12,706 nucleotides of DNA from Cyanobacteria bacterium RUI128. Its GTDB lineage: Bacteria; Cyanobacteriota; Vampirovibrionia; Gastranaerophilales; Gastranaerophilaceae. A program made the translations under genes and the position numbers. The stretch lies in assembly GCA_024695725.1 (NCBI GenBank), contig JAILHQ010000134.1:1-12706 (forward strand). The letters are read 5' to 3'. Positions within the stretch are counted from its first letter, which is position 1. Every line of letters starts with the position of its first letter. This document shows positions 6,550 through 12,706 of the stretch, piece by piece. Below the pieces are notes generated by a model. The model searched no databases. It was not told the DNA's origin and saw only the letters and a program-made list of their open reading frames with translations.

Positions 6550-8940
6550 ATGTCAACTATTGACCCGTCAAAATTTAATATTACTGAAAGAGGTACAGGC
6601 ACCGGTTCAGAACCTGGTACAGACGGTGTTGCTACTTCCTGGAATGGCGGTGATAAACCAACAACCATTTGGGATGGTATGAAGAGGTCTGCCCTTGAGA
6701 AGTATGACTATTTGAAGGCTGATTTCGATGCTGCCAATACAAATAAAGATGATGAGATTTCGCATGACGAATATACAAAATTTATTAGCCAAAAACCTCG
6801 TGGAGAAAAATCAGTTGTTATCGTAAGGGACGGTCTTTACACTGCTCTTGATGAAGCTGACGGAGATCAGACTGTTGATGCTGAAGATCAGGCAGACGAA
6901 GAAATTGTAAGCAGCTCTGGACAAAGAACTGCAATCAATGGGGTTTATACAGTTGTAAAAGGTGACACTCTGACTAAAATTGCCAAAGATTTTGGTATTG
7001 ATGTTTACCAGTTATATATGCTGAATAAAAGTTTAATCGTTGTGATGGGCTCACTGAGCGTCGGACAGCAAATTATAATTAAAAAGCAGGAAAACTCTGC
7101 AGATGGAGCTGATGGAGCTGATGGAGCTGATGGCGCAGATGGTAATGATCCAACCCAAAATCAACGACCTGTAAAACCTCTGTATTTGTCTGATGCGACA
7201 AAAGCAGCTTTAGCAGAGTTCTTAGGTGATGAAGAAGTAAGTACGCTAACTCCTGAAGAGTTAGCTCAAAAAGCCTTATCGTTAGATATTGGTACATTAA
7301 TGAAATGTTTCCAGATAGTTATGCAGAGCAGTAACGAGCAAGATCTGAAGAATATTACGGCGGCTTTAACTAGTGATGAAGCTGTACAACTTACCATCAT
7401 CAGCGCAGCTAAAAACATGGATACTCCGGAAAAGATGGAGGAGTTGATAAAACAGTTTGCCCAGGCACTAAAAATTGAGCCGACTGAGTTGTCAGAACTT
7501 TCAATTACCGATCTGATGCAAAGAATGGCTAATATCGATAAGGCAAGTAAAACAACACTTGTCAAAAATATATTATTAAATGTTGTTGGTGATAAAGATG
7601 CGGTTCATGCAGGTATAACCACAACGGATGGGGTAATTACCGAGGAGGATTTCAATAATTTCTACGGTATTACTGAAGAAATACAAAATGAACCGGACCA
7701 AACAAAAAGACTTGATGCAATCGCAAAAGCAGTTGCTGACAAAATACTTGCTGATATGAATCTTAAAGATCCTAACAGTTATGTTAATCAGGTTAAAGAT
7801 GAAATAAAGGCAGGTAATCTTACCGATTATGAAAGAAAAGCTTATGCCAATGCAAATCTTCAAGATCCCAAGGTCATTGAACAAATTGCAATGCAGAGGG
7901 TTCATAATGCTCATACTAATATCTTTGCTAGTGCAATGTGTGAAGATGTTGTAAATGATAATTTTGATGAGTTTATGACAAGACTCAGAATTTATATTTC
8001 GGATGAAGTGCAAGCAGCTTTTGGTGACACTCAAGATAACGGTATGATTGCAGCTTTTGCCGCAAACGTCGCATCGATGGAAGAGACTCCTGATGAGTAT
8101 AAAATAGAAATTAGTGATGTTATTGCTGAAAATTCTGACAAATTAGGTGTTGATAACTTAAATGACGATTTATTTACAGCAGTCACACATACGATTTATC
8201 AATACGGTCATGAAGAACCTTTAAACCAGTATGCTCAGGCAAATTCAAACAGATCAGAGATAATAAACGAAGTTATCAATAATATCAAGTCAAATTCAAC
8301 TGATCCTGACAGAAATGCAATGTATGACAGGATACTTGCATCTGCTCCGTCCGGCCCGCAAGGTAACAGTCCGGCTAATGGAGCAGGTTCAGCTCCGGGT
8401 GTAAGACCTGCTCCTGTAGCACAACCTGTAGTGCAGGGCAATCAGAATTATGCAACTAACACTATTTCTAGTGATTACGCTGAGCAGGTTATGATGTTAA
8501 GACAAGCATCCGAACGAAGATATACTTCTAACGGTGGACTCACATTTGAGCAGATTAGGCAGCAAGAGCTGGAACGACTTGAACAGTTCCGCACTGAAAT
8601 GCAGGCAAGAATGCGTATCAAAATGGCTGAATTAAAGAATATGCCGCTTGGTGTTGCCTTGAGTGAAGTATTGAAGCATTATGATCAAATGCCTGGTGAT
8701 ATCAGAGACAGATTTTTAAATCATATTACACAGTTTGCAAACGCCCACCATGATATGGCTTGTAAAGCTTATATTGAAGGTGATGATAACCTTAAACAAT
8801 TTTTCCAGGTAAATAATATAATAACAAGAGACGTTGTGTTTGAGTATTTTAATCAAGATAGCAGCAGATTAAATACTGCACCAAAAACACTACAGGTTGC
8901 ATATTATAAGCACATGAGTCAGGTACATAATAGGGTATAG
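6550..8940 (+). CDS. large EF-hand and LysM domain protein with collagen-like GAD repeat
   Basis: A 796-residue acidic protein. In order: a Gly/Thr-rich N-terminus; a good EF-hand loop NTNKDDEISHDE (63-74), lacking the usual Gly at position 6; a weaker second loop EADGDQTVDAED (102-113); a LysM domain from YTVVKGDTLTKIA (133) to VGQQIIIKK (about 180); a repeated GAD tract (185-200); a long helix-rich region; a Pro/Ala/Gly linker (about 597-632); and a likely coiled coil beginning LTFEQIRQQELERL (about 664-698) before the C-terminal domain. LysM binds peptidoglycan or other N-acetylglucosamine glycans, so the expected location is the cell wall, yet no signal peptide or transmembrane segment is visible. 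The Shine-Dalgarno is weak (AAAGAG at 6534-6539). The gene converges with the operon at 8943, stop codons two bases apart. Domains are well supported; overall function is unknown. Confidence 0.85.
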   Translation: MSTIDPSKFNITERGTGTGSEPGTDGVATSWNGGDKPTTIWDGMKRSALEKYDYLKADFDAANTNKDDEISHDEYTKFISQKPRGEKSVVIVRDGLYTALDEADGDQTVDAEDQADEEIVSSSGQRTAINGVYTVVKGDTLTKIAKDFGIDVYQLYMLNKSLIVVMGSLSVGQQIIIKKQENSADGADGADGADGADGNDPTQNQRPVKPLYLSDATKAALAEFLGDEEVSTLTPEELAQKALSLDIGTLMKCFQIVMQSSNEQDLKNITAALTSDEAVQLTIISAAKNMDTPEKMEELIKQFAQALKIEPTELSELSITDLMQRMANIDKASKTTLVKNILLNVVGDKDAVHAGITTTDGVITEEDFNNFYGITEEIQNEPDQTKRLDAIAKAVADKILADMNLKDPNSYVNQVKDEIKAGNLTDYERKAYANANLQDPKVIEQIAMQRVHNAHTNIFASAMCEDVVNDNFDEFMTRLRIYISDEVQAAFGDTQDNGMIAAFAANVASMEETPDEYKIEISDVIAENSDKLGVDNLNDDLFTAVTHTIYQYGHEEPLNQYAQANSNRSEIINEVINNIKSNSTDPDRNAMYDRILASAPSGPQGNSPANGAGSAPGVRPAPVAQPVVQGNQNYATNTISSDYAEQVMMLRQASERRYTSNGGLTFEQIRQQELERLEQFRTEMQARMRIKMAELKNMPLGVALSEVLKHYDQMPGDIRDRFLNHITQFANAHHDMACKAYIEGDDNLKQFFQVNNIITRDVVFEYFNQDSSRLNTAPKTLQVAYYKHMSQVHNRV
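7102..7149 (+). repeat. in-frame 9-base tandem repeat encoding Gly-Ala-Asp
   Basis: Three exact copies of GATGGAGCT (7102-7128) are followed by diverged units GATGGCGCA and GATGGTAAT and a final GAT. They encode a collagen-like Gly-X-Y run between the LysM domain and the helical region. Exact copies next to decayed ones suggest recent slippage; each unit change would alter linker length by three residues without shifting frame. Confidence 0.85.
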
Positions 8941-8942
8941 AG

Positions 8943-9542
8943 TTATTTTACCTTAGCTTCGTCAAAGAACCCGGCTCTCTTATATTCAAACTTTTTGACT
9001 TCACCTTTTTTATTGTAGACAGGTTCAAAGATTACCCCGAAAGCAACACGTTTGCCGTTTCTAAAGACAGCTCTTGATTCTGCATAAGCAGGTGCACTGT
9101 CTACGTAGCGTGAAACCGCATGTGATGCTTCAAATGACTTTGTGCTTCCTGTTCTTCTGAGGCTTTCACTCTTTGCAGTTCCGATTCTTTCTCCGAATTT
9201 CTTTGCAATTACATCAACGTCACCGCCAGAAACAATATTCATAAAGCCTTGAATCTTGCCTACGGTATTATCAATAACTGTTCTGATTTTGTTGTTATAA
9301 TAATAATCTGTGTCTCCGCCTATGCGCTGACCGTCTTTGCCTAACTGACCAAAACGGAAGGTATCAACCAAATCCATATTGCGTTTGCCCTGAACTCTCT
9401 TCGCATTGTTTAAATGAGCTTCTACGTAGTGGAGGCACTTTTTCATGTTTTCGTCGGAAACTATACGTTTTCCTTCAGGTGTAAAAAAGTACATATGGTA
9501 GTTTGCTTTAAAATTGGTTGAGTTATTGATAGTTAAATCCAT
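8943..9542 (-). CDS. unrecognised basic protein with N-terminal INNS motif
   Basis: A 199-residue Lys/Arg-rich soluble protein that I do not recognise. It begins MDLTINNSTNFKANYHMYFF and has no signal peptide or membrane segment. The segment FFTPEGKRIV and the C-terminal stretch AVFRNGKRVAFGVIFEPVY look like paired beta strands; the middle is mixed, with a short helix around KIRTVIDNTVGKIQGF. The N-terminal INNSTNFKANY matches the start of the neighbouring upstream gene (INNSVDLTNNY). ATG 9542 is preceded by minus-strand AAAGGG at 8 bases. It is the second gene of a two-gene operon, 16 bases after its partner. Its stop lies two bases from the stop of the convergent LysM gene with no terminator hairpin between. 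Confidence 0.75.
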   Translation of the reverse strand: MDLTINNSTNFKANYHMYFFTPEGKRIVSDENMKKCLHYVEAHLNNAKRVQGKRNMDLVDTFRFGQLGKDGQRIGGDTDYYYNNKIRTVIDNTVGKIQGFMNIVSGGDVDVIAKKFGERIGTAKSESLRRTGSTKSFEASHAVSRYVDSAPAYAESRAVFRNGKRVAFGVIFEPVYNKKGEVKKFEYKRAGFFDEAKVK

Positions 9543-9558
9543 GCTCTTTACCCTTTAT

Positions 9559-10071
9559 TTACACCTTATTGTGACCTGAACCCCATCTGTGGTCAACGTC
9601 AGCTTGCTTTTCTGTAGAATTTAAACTAGCCTTAAACAGTTGATATCCTAATACTGCAAGGCCTGCAATGCCTGCTGCAATTTTGCCCTTAGTAGAGAGG
9701 ACTTTTACTGCCTGACCTGCAACTTCTCCGGCTTTCGCATCTTTTATAATCTTAGCGGCACCCTTGATTGCGTCAATACCAATAATACCTCCTGCCGCAA
9801 TACCGCCGTAGAATAATCCTTTAACAGTGCCTTTTGTGTATTCACCTACTCCGATGAAGAACTTCTTAAACGAGGCAAAACCGTCTTTAAAACTTCTGAT
9901 GAAAGATTTCTTTTCCTTCGGTTCTTTCTTTGCTTCTTCTGAAACCTCAACGGTATCAGCTTTTGCGGGTTCTGTTACGGTTTCTGCTTTAGGCTGAGCA
10001 GGTTTGTTTGACCTGAAACTCTCTAAAGTCGCATAATTGTTGGTTAAATCCACACTGTTATTGATTACCAT
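9559..10071 (-). CDS. unrecognised protein with INNS motif, Lys/Glu linker and two Gly-rich hydrophobic segments
   Basis: A 170-residue protein of unknown family. It starts MVINNSVDLTNNYATLESF, runs through a disordered Pro/Ala/Glu/Lys region (about 20-55), then a basic amphipathic stretch (SFIRSFKDGFASFKKFF). Two Gly/Ala-rich hydrophobic segments follow, GLFYGGIAAGGIIGIDAI (about 85-102) and KIAAGIAGLAVLGYQLF (about 130-146), which could form a membrane hairpin. The tail is polar (DVDHRWGSGHNKV). No classical signal peptide is present. ATG 10071 is chosen because minus-strand AAAGG is 7 bases upstream; GTG 10077, two codons earlier, would sit almost on top of that site. It is first in an operon with the gene at 8943-9542, and the shared N-terminal motif suggests a common destination or partner. 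It resembles the 4001 gene product in having Gly-zipper segments, but not in sequence overall. Confidence 0.72.
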   Translation of the reverse strand: MVINNSVDLTNNYATLESFRSNKPAQPKAETVTEPAKADTVEVSEEAKKEPKEKKSFIRSFKDGFASFKKFFIGVGEYTKGTVKGLFYGGIAAGGIIGIDAIKGAAKIIKDAKAGEVAGQAVKVLSTKGKIAAGIAGLAVLGYQLFKASLNSTEKQADVDHRWGSGHNKV

Positions 10072-10098
10072 GTCCACACCTTTATATTAAGTCCACAC
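10049..10098. repeat. three GTGTGGA direct repeats around the start of the INNS operon
   Basis: TCCACAC on the plus strand (GTGTGGA in the direction of the operon) occurs at 10049-10055, 10073-10079 and 10092-10098. The last two are preceded by G, making exact 8-mers 19 bases apart. The middle copy fills the space between Shine-Dalgarno and ATG 10071. A repressor or RNA-binding site is possible; chance is not excluded. Confidence 0.3.
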
Positions 10099-10165
10099 AC
10101 ATACTATAACGCAAAAGAAGGTCTAAATTTGCTTTATTATTAACAAAATTTTACAATAAATAATA

Positions 10166-10194
10166 TTGGTTATTTTACTATGATACAATATAAA
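10166..10194 (+). promoter_or_regulatory. possible promoter of the ssb operon
   Basis: TTGGTT (10166-10171) and TATAAA (10189-10194) have a 17-base spacer. A start near 10201 would leave a short leader carrying AAGGAG (10204-10209), six bases before ATG 10215. The -35 matches only the TTG core, so this is tentative. Confidence 0.4.
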
Positions 10195-10214
10195 AAAGAT
10201 TTTAAGGAGATATT

Positions 10215-10544
10215 ATGAATACAGTTGTAATCGTGGGCAGATCCGGTAGAGATACGGAAGCACCAAAATACTATGAATCAGGCAGATCAAGAGCAACGTT
10301 TTCTCTTGCAGTTAATCGTTGGGATAGCAAAACTTCTGCAGAAGTCACTGATTGGTTTAATTGTGAAGTTTGGGATAAACAGGCTGAATTTGCACACAAT
10401 TATTTGAAAAAAGGAAGATTGGCTGCTGTTGAGGGAAGAATAAGAACCACTAACTGGACTGACCAGTCAGGTGTAAGCAGACAGTCTTTTATTATTACCG
10501 CAACTAACATCAGATTATTAGGTTCAAAGAGAGATACCGAGTAA
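10215..10544 (+). CDS. ssb: single-stranded DNA-binding protein, short cyanobacterial type
   Basis: A 109-residue single OB-fold protein that coats single-stranded DNA in replication and repair. Seen: MNTVVIVGRSGRDTEAPKYY, then FSLAVNRW (about 30-37), DWFNCEVWDKQAEFAHNYL (47-65) with aromatic residues typical of the DNA-binding face, RLAAVEGRI (69-77), and the ending NIRLLGSKRDTE. The VGRxGRD, YxESG and LLGSKRD features match short cyanobacterial SSBs as I know them. The protein ends right after the OB-fold and lacks the long linker and acidic DDDIPF-like tip by which E. coli-type SSBs recruit partners. AAGGAG lies six bases before ATG. The stop overlaps the next start (TAATG), indicating translational coupling to the kinase gene, an unusual partner for ssb. 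A second, longer SSB elsewhere in the genome is possible. Confidence 0.92.
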   Translation: MNTVVIVGRSGRDTEAPKYYESGRSRATFSLAVNRWDSKTSAEVTDWFNCEVWDKQAEFAHNYLKKGRLAAVEGRIRTTNWTDQSGVSRQSFIITATNIRLLGSKRDTE

Positions 10545-11863
10545 TGATAATTTCAAATTTGGTCGGTATTATAGCTGATGATTTGACAGGAGCAAACGAT
10601 ACCGCACTTCAGTTTAAAAAATGTAATGCAAAAACCAAGATAATGTTGGATTATACTATTCCGCCCGAAAATGATTTAAATACGGAAATCTGGGCAATTT
10701 CAACAGAATCAAGGAACATTTCTTCGGATGATGCAAAAGTCAGGATAGTTGAAACTATTACAAATCTGAACAAAAATCTTAATCTGGAGTATTTTTATAA
10801 AAAGATAGATTCAACCCTGCGCGGAAATATTGCCGTCGAAACTCTAGCAATGCTTAATTCTCTTGAATACGATGCTGCAATTATTATACCGGCGTTTCCG
10901 TCTGAAGGCAGAATTACCGTAGGTGGGTACCATCTTTCAAAGGGTGTTCCTATCGGCAGAACAGAGATGGCAAGAGATCCGCATTCCCCAATTACGGAAT
11001 CACATGTTCCGTCGCTTTTTATATCTCAGCTTGAAGAGAGTGAACGAGAACTTGTTGCTACAATCGGTCTAAAAACAGTTATGAACGGCGCAGGCCCGGT
11101 TCTGATGAAGATGAATGAACTGATTAAAGAGGGCAAAAAACTTTTAATTGCTGATTCGTCAAGTCTTACTGATATTGAGCAGCTTGTGCTTGCAATAGAT
11201 AAATCAAATTACAAAATATTGCCTGTCGGAACAGCCGCAATGGCAAATCTTCTTGCGAAACACTGGCTTCCCGAAACTGATGAAGAAGAGTGTGTACCGG
11301 TCGAGGTTCCGCGTCTTCCGAGGTTAATTATATCAGGTAGTGCAACCCAGATAAATTCTAATCAGATAGAACAACTGGAAAAGAGTTATGACTATGATAT
11401 AGTTTCGATTGCTCTGAGTGCGGAAACAATTCTTGGTGGAGTTAAAGAAGATTATGTAAACGATATTGTAAGCAAACTTGGGAATGACAGTATTGTGCTT
11501 ATTCATTCGTCTAAACTGCTTGATAATTTTGACGGTTTTTCTGACGCTTCCCTGAAGGATGAACTTACAAGGGCAAAATTTGCAGGAAAGATAACAGATT
11601 ATCTTGCTGAACTTACGAAACAGATTGTTGAGAAAAAGCAGGTTATGTTAATTACTCTTGGCGGTGAGACCTCTTACAAGTGCTGTAATGCAATTTCTGC
11701 AAAAGAACTTACAATGATGGATGAAGTTGCACCTGCTATTGCGTTATGTATTGATAACGAGGGACAGTATATAATCACTAAATCAGGTAACTTAGGCCAG
11801 CCGAGAACTCTTATAGATATTTTGAATTATATAGATAAACATGAATCAAAAATACAAGGATAA
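10544..11863 (+). CDS. four-carbon acid sugar kinase family protein (DUF1537; OtnK/DtnK-like)
   Basis: A 439-residue kinase of the family that phosphorylates threonate, erythronate and related four-carbon sugar acids. Seen: the N-terminal substrate-binding domain with ADDLTGANDT (11-20), KKIDSTLRGN (86-95) and PAFPSEGRIT (116-125), and the C-terminal nucleotide-binding domain with TLGGETS (371-377) and KSGNLG (413-418). The length is normal. Characterised members make 4-phosphoerythronate or 4-phosphothreonate, which a PdxA-family dehydrogenase converts to dihydroxyacetone phosphate. Here the next gene, overlapping by 23 bases, is such a dehydrogenase, so the two likely act in sequence. An alternative is phosphorylation of 4-hydroxythreonine to feed vitamin B6 synthesis. 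Start ATG 10544 overlaps the ssb stop and has no Shine-Dalgarno of its own, consistent with coupling. The family is certain; the substrate is not. Confidence 0.9.
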   Translation: MIISNLVGIIADDLTGANDTALQFKKCNAKTKIMLDYTIPPENDLNTEIWAISTESRNISSDDAKVRIVETITNLNKNLNLEYFYKKIDSTLRGNIAVETLAMLNSLEYDAAIIIPAFPSEGRITVGGYHLSKGVPIGRTEMARDPHSPITESHVPSLFISQLEESERELVATIGLKTVMNGAGPVLMKMNELIKEGKKLLIADSSSLTDIEQLVLAIDKSNYKILPVGTAAMANLLAKHWLPETDEEECVPVEVPRLPRLIISGSATQINSNQIEQLEKSYDYDIVSIALSAETILGGVKEDYVNDIVSKLGNDSIVLIHSSKLLDNFDGFSDASLKDELTRAKFAGKITDYLAELTKQIVEKKQVMLITLGGETSYKCCNAISAKELTMMDEVAPAIALCIDNEGQYIITKSGNLGQPRTLIDILNYIDKHESKIQG

Positions 11864-12706
11864 AATAGCTGTCACGACAGGGGATATCAATGGTATAGGA
11901 GCAGAAATAACCGTTAAGGCTCTGAAGAGTCTTGATGTGCCGCCTGAAAAGGTTGTAATTATTTCAAGCAAAGACTATATTGATAAATATCCTGAGTTTG
12001 ACAGTAAGTATGAAGTCCTTGATATTCCGTTTGTCGGTAATGTGGAATACGGGAAACTTTCAAAAGAATCAGGGGAGTTCTCGTTTCAGTGTTTAAAAAA
12101 GGCTTGTGAAATTCAGCCTAAGGCAATTGTAACGGCACCTGTTTCAAAAGAGGCGCTTCACCTTGCAGGACATAATTTTAACGGGCAGACGGAGGTGCTT
12201 GAACATTTTCTGGCTCACGACGGTCAAAAGGCCGAGATGCTCTTTACATCAAGCAGTTTTGATGTCTTACTTTTGACAAGACATTGTGCTTTGAAAGAGG
12301 TTCAAATAACGCAAGAACTTATTATTGAAAAAGTCAACAGATTAGCTGACTACTATTCCCGAAAAGGGGTTGAAAAGCCTAAGTTTGCACTGTGCTCATT
12401 GAATCCGCACGCAGGTGAAGGCGGTATTCTGGGGCGTGAAGAAATTGAGGTTATTAAACCTGCTGTAAACATATTGCGGGAGTCAGGTGTTAATATAACT
12501 GACCCGCTTCCGTCCGATACTTTGTTTGTTGATGCAGGGAAGAGTTATTATAAAGGAGAAAAAGCACCATATAGCTGCTATATTGCTATGTACCACGATC
12601 AGGGACTGATTCCGATAAAGACCATTGCCGCAGAAAAAACAGTTAATACGACAATAGGTCTGGATATTATAAGAACATCACCAAGCCACGGGACTGCATT
12701 TGATAT
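11841..12706 (+). CDS. pdxA: PdxA-family 4-phosphohydroxythreonine dehydrogenase (3' end cut by window)
   Basis: The first 288 residues of a PdxA-type NAD-dependent decarboxylating dehydrogenase; the family is usually about 325-340 long, so 40-50 residues lie beyond the window. Seen: VTTGDINGIGAEI near the N-terminus, TAPVSKEAL, and the three metal-ligand histidines in LTRHCAL (H148), LNPHAGEGG (H190) and MYHDQGL (H252). Conserved substrate-site residues follow in PIKTI, VNTTIG and IIRTSPSHGTA. One departure: the GHTE motif is GQTE (Q116), replacing a His that contacts substrate in E. coli PdxA. The product is either the B6 enzyme PdxA or its PdxA2/DtnP relative that oxidises 4-phosphothreonate or 4-phosphoerythronate; overlap with the DUF1537 kinase gene favours, but does not prove, the latter. 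ATG 11841 lies inside the kinase gene and has no clear Shine-Dalgarno, so it is probably read by translational coupling. Confidence 0.9.
   Translation, partial: MNQKYKDKIAVTTGDINGIGAEITVKALKSLDVPPEKVVIISSKDYIDKYPEFDSKYEVLDIPFVGNVEYGKLSKESGEFSFQCLKKACEIQPKAIVTAPVSKEALHLAGHNFNGQTEVLEHFLAHDGQKAEMLFTSSSFDVLLLTRHCALKEVQITQELIIEKVNRLADYYSRKGVEKPKFALCSLNPHAGEGGILGREEIEVIKPAVNILRESGVNITDPLPSDTLFVDAGKSYYKGEKAPYSCYIAMYHDQGLIPIKTIAAEKTVNTTIGLDIIRTSPSHGTAFD

Noticed and set aside
7102..7149. Short tandem repeats as a CRISPR array
   Set aside because: The 9-base units are contiguous, in frame and encode Gly-Ala-Asp; there are no spacers.
7576..8034. Open frame on the minus strand opposite the EF-hand/LysM gene
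   Set aside because: It is the shadow of a well-supported gene: Ile/Cys/Asn-rich translation, no ribosome binding site and no recognisable domain. The same applies to the shorter antisense frames at 740-973, 3032-3388, 4298-4546, 5095-5394 and 8235-8441.
10072..10077. GTG 10077 as start of the INNS gene
   Set aside because: The AAAGG site would be one base from GTG but is seven from ATG 10071.

Overview
The window is AT-rich, gene-dense bacterial DNA with ten genes on both strands, nine complete and one cut by the right edge. The best taxonomic clue is the short single-strand binding protein at 10215-10544. Its VGRSGRD, YYESG, LAVNR, DWFN and terminal LLGSKRD motifs match the short SSB of cyanobacteria. 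With the low GC and the many signal-peptide-less EF-hand, LysM and Asn-rich proteins, this suggests a non-photosynthetic cyanobacterial relative (Vampirovibrionia/Melainabacteria, possibly gut Gastranaerophilales). That placement is inference from memory of these families, not a search result.

Layout from left to right. (1) 95-2206 (+) encodes a large protein with a degenerate EF-hand, tandem Tyr/Thr repeats and a C-terminal calpain-like cysteine protease domain. (2) 2203-3813 (-) is an acetolactate-synthase-like ThDP enzyme; its stop codon overlaps that of gene 1 in a shared TTAA. (3) 3814-4000 is a divergent regulatory gap with two TTAACA direct repeats resembling a PhoP/PhoB box. (4) 4001-4786 (+) is an unrecognised protein with a glycine-zipper hydrophobic C-terminus, a strong Shine-Dalgarno and a strong hairpin terminator. 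(5) 4872-5372 (-) is yajQ and 5440-6393 (-) an orphan DppD/OppD-type peptide ABC ATPase whose promoter suggests a leaderless mRNA. (6) 6550-8940 (+) is a 796-residue EF-hand/LysM protein with a collagen-like GAD repeat. (7) 8943-9542 and 9559-10071 (-) form a two-gene operon of unrecognised proteins that share an N-terminal INNSxx[FL]xxNY motif. (8) 10215-12706 (+) is an overlapping operon: ssb, a four-carbon acid sugar kinase (DUF1537), and a PdxA-family dehydrogenase cut by the window edge.

Two themes connect the genes. The housekeeping part joins a sugar-acid kinase to a PdxA-type dehydrogenase, a pairing known from threonate/erythronate catabolism and also compatible with 4-phosphohydroxythreonine supply for vitamin B6. 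The accessory part is five proteins with protease, calcium-binding, LysM, Gly-zipper or Asn-rich N-terminal features, none with a recognisable signal peptide. They may be substrates of an unrecognised export route or envelope-associated proteins. I see no tRNA, rRNA, CRISPR array, insertion sequence or integrase.
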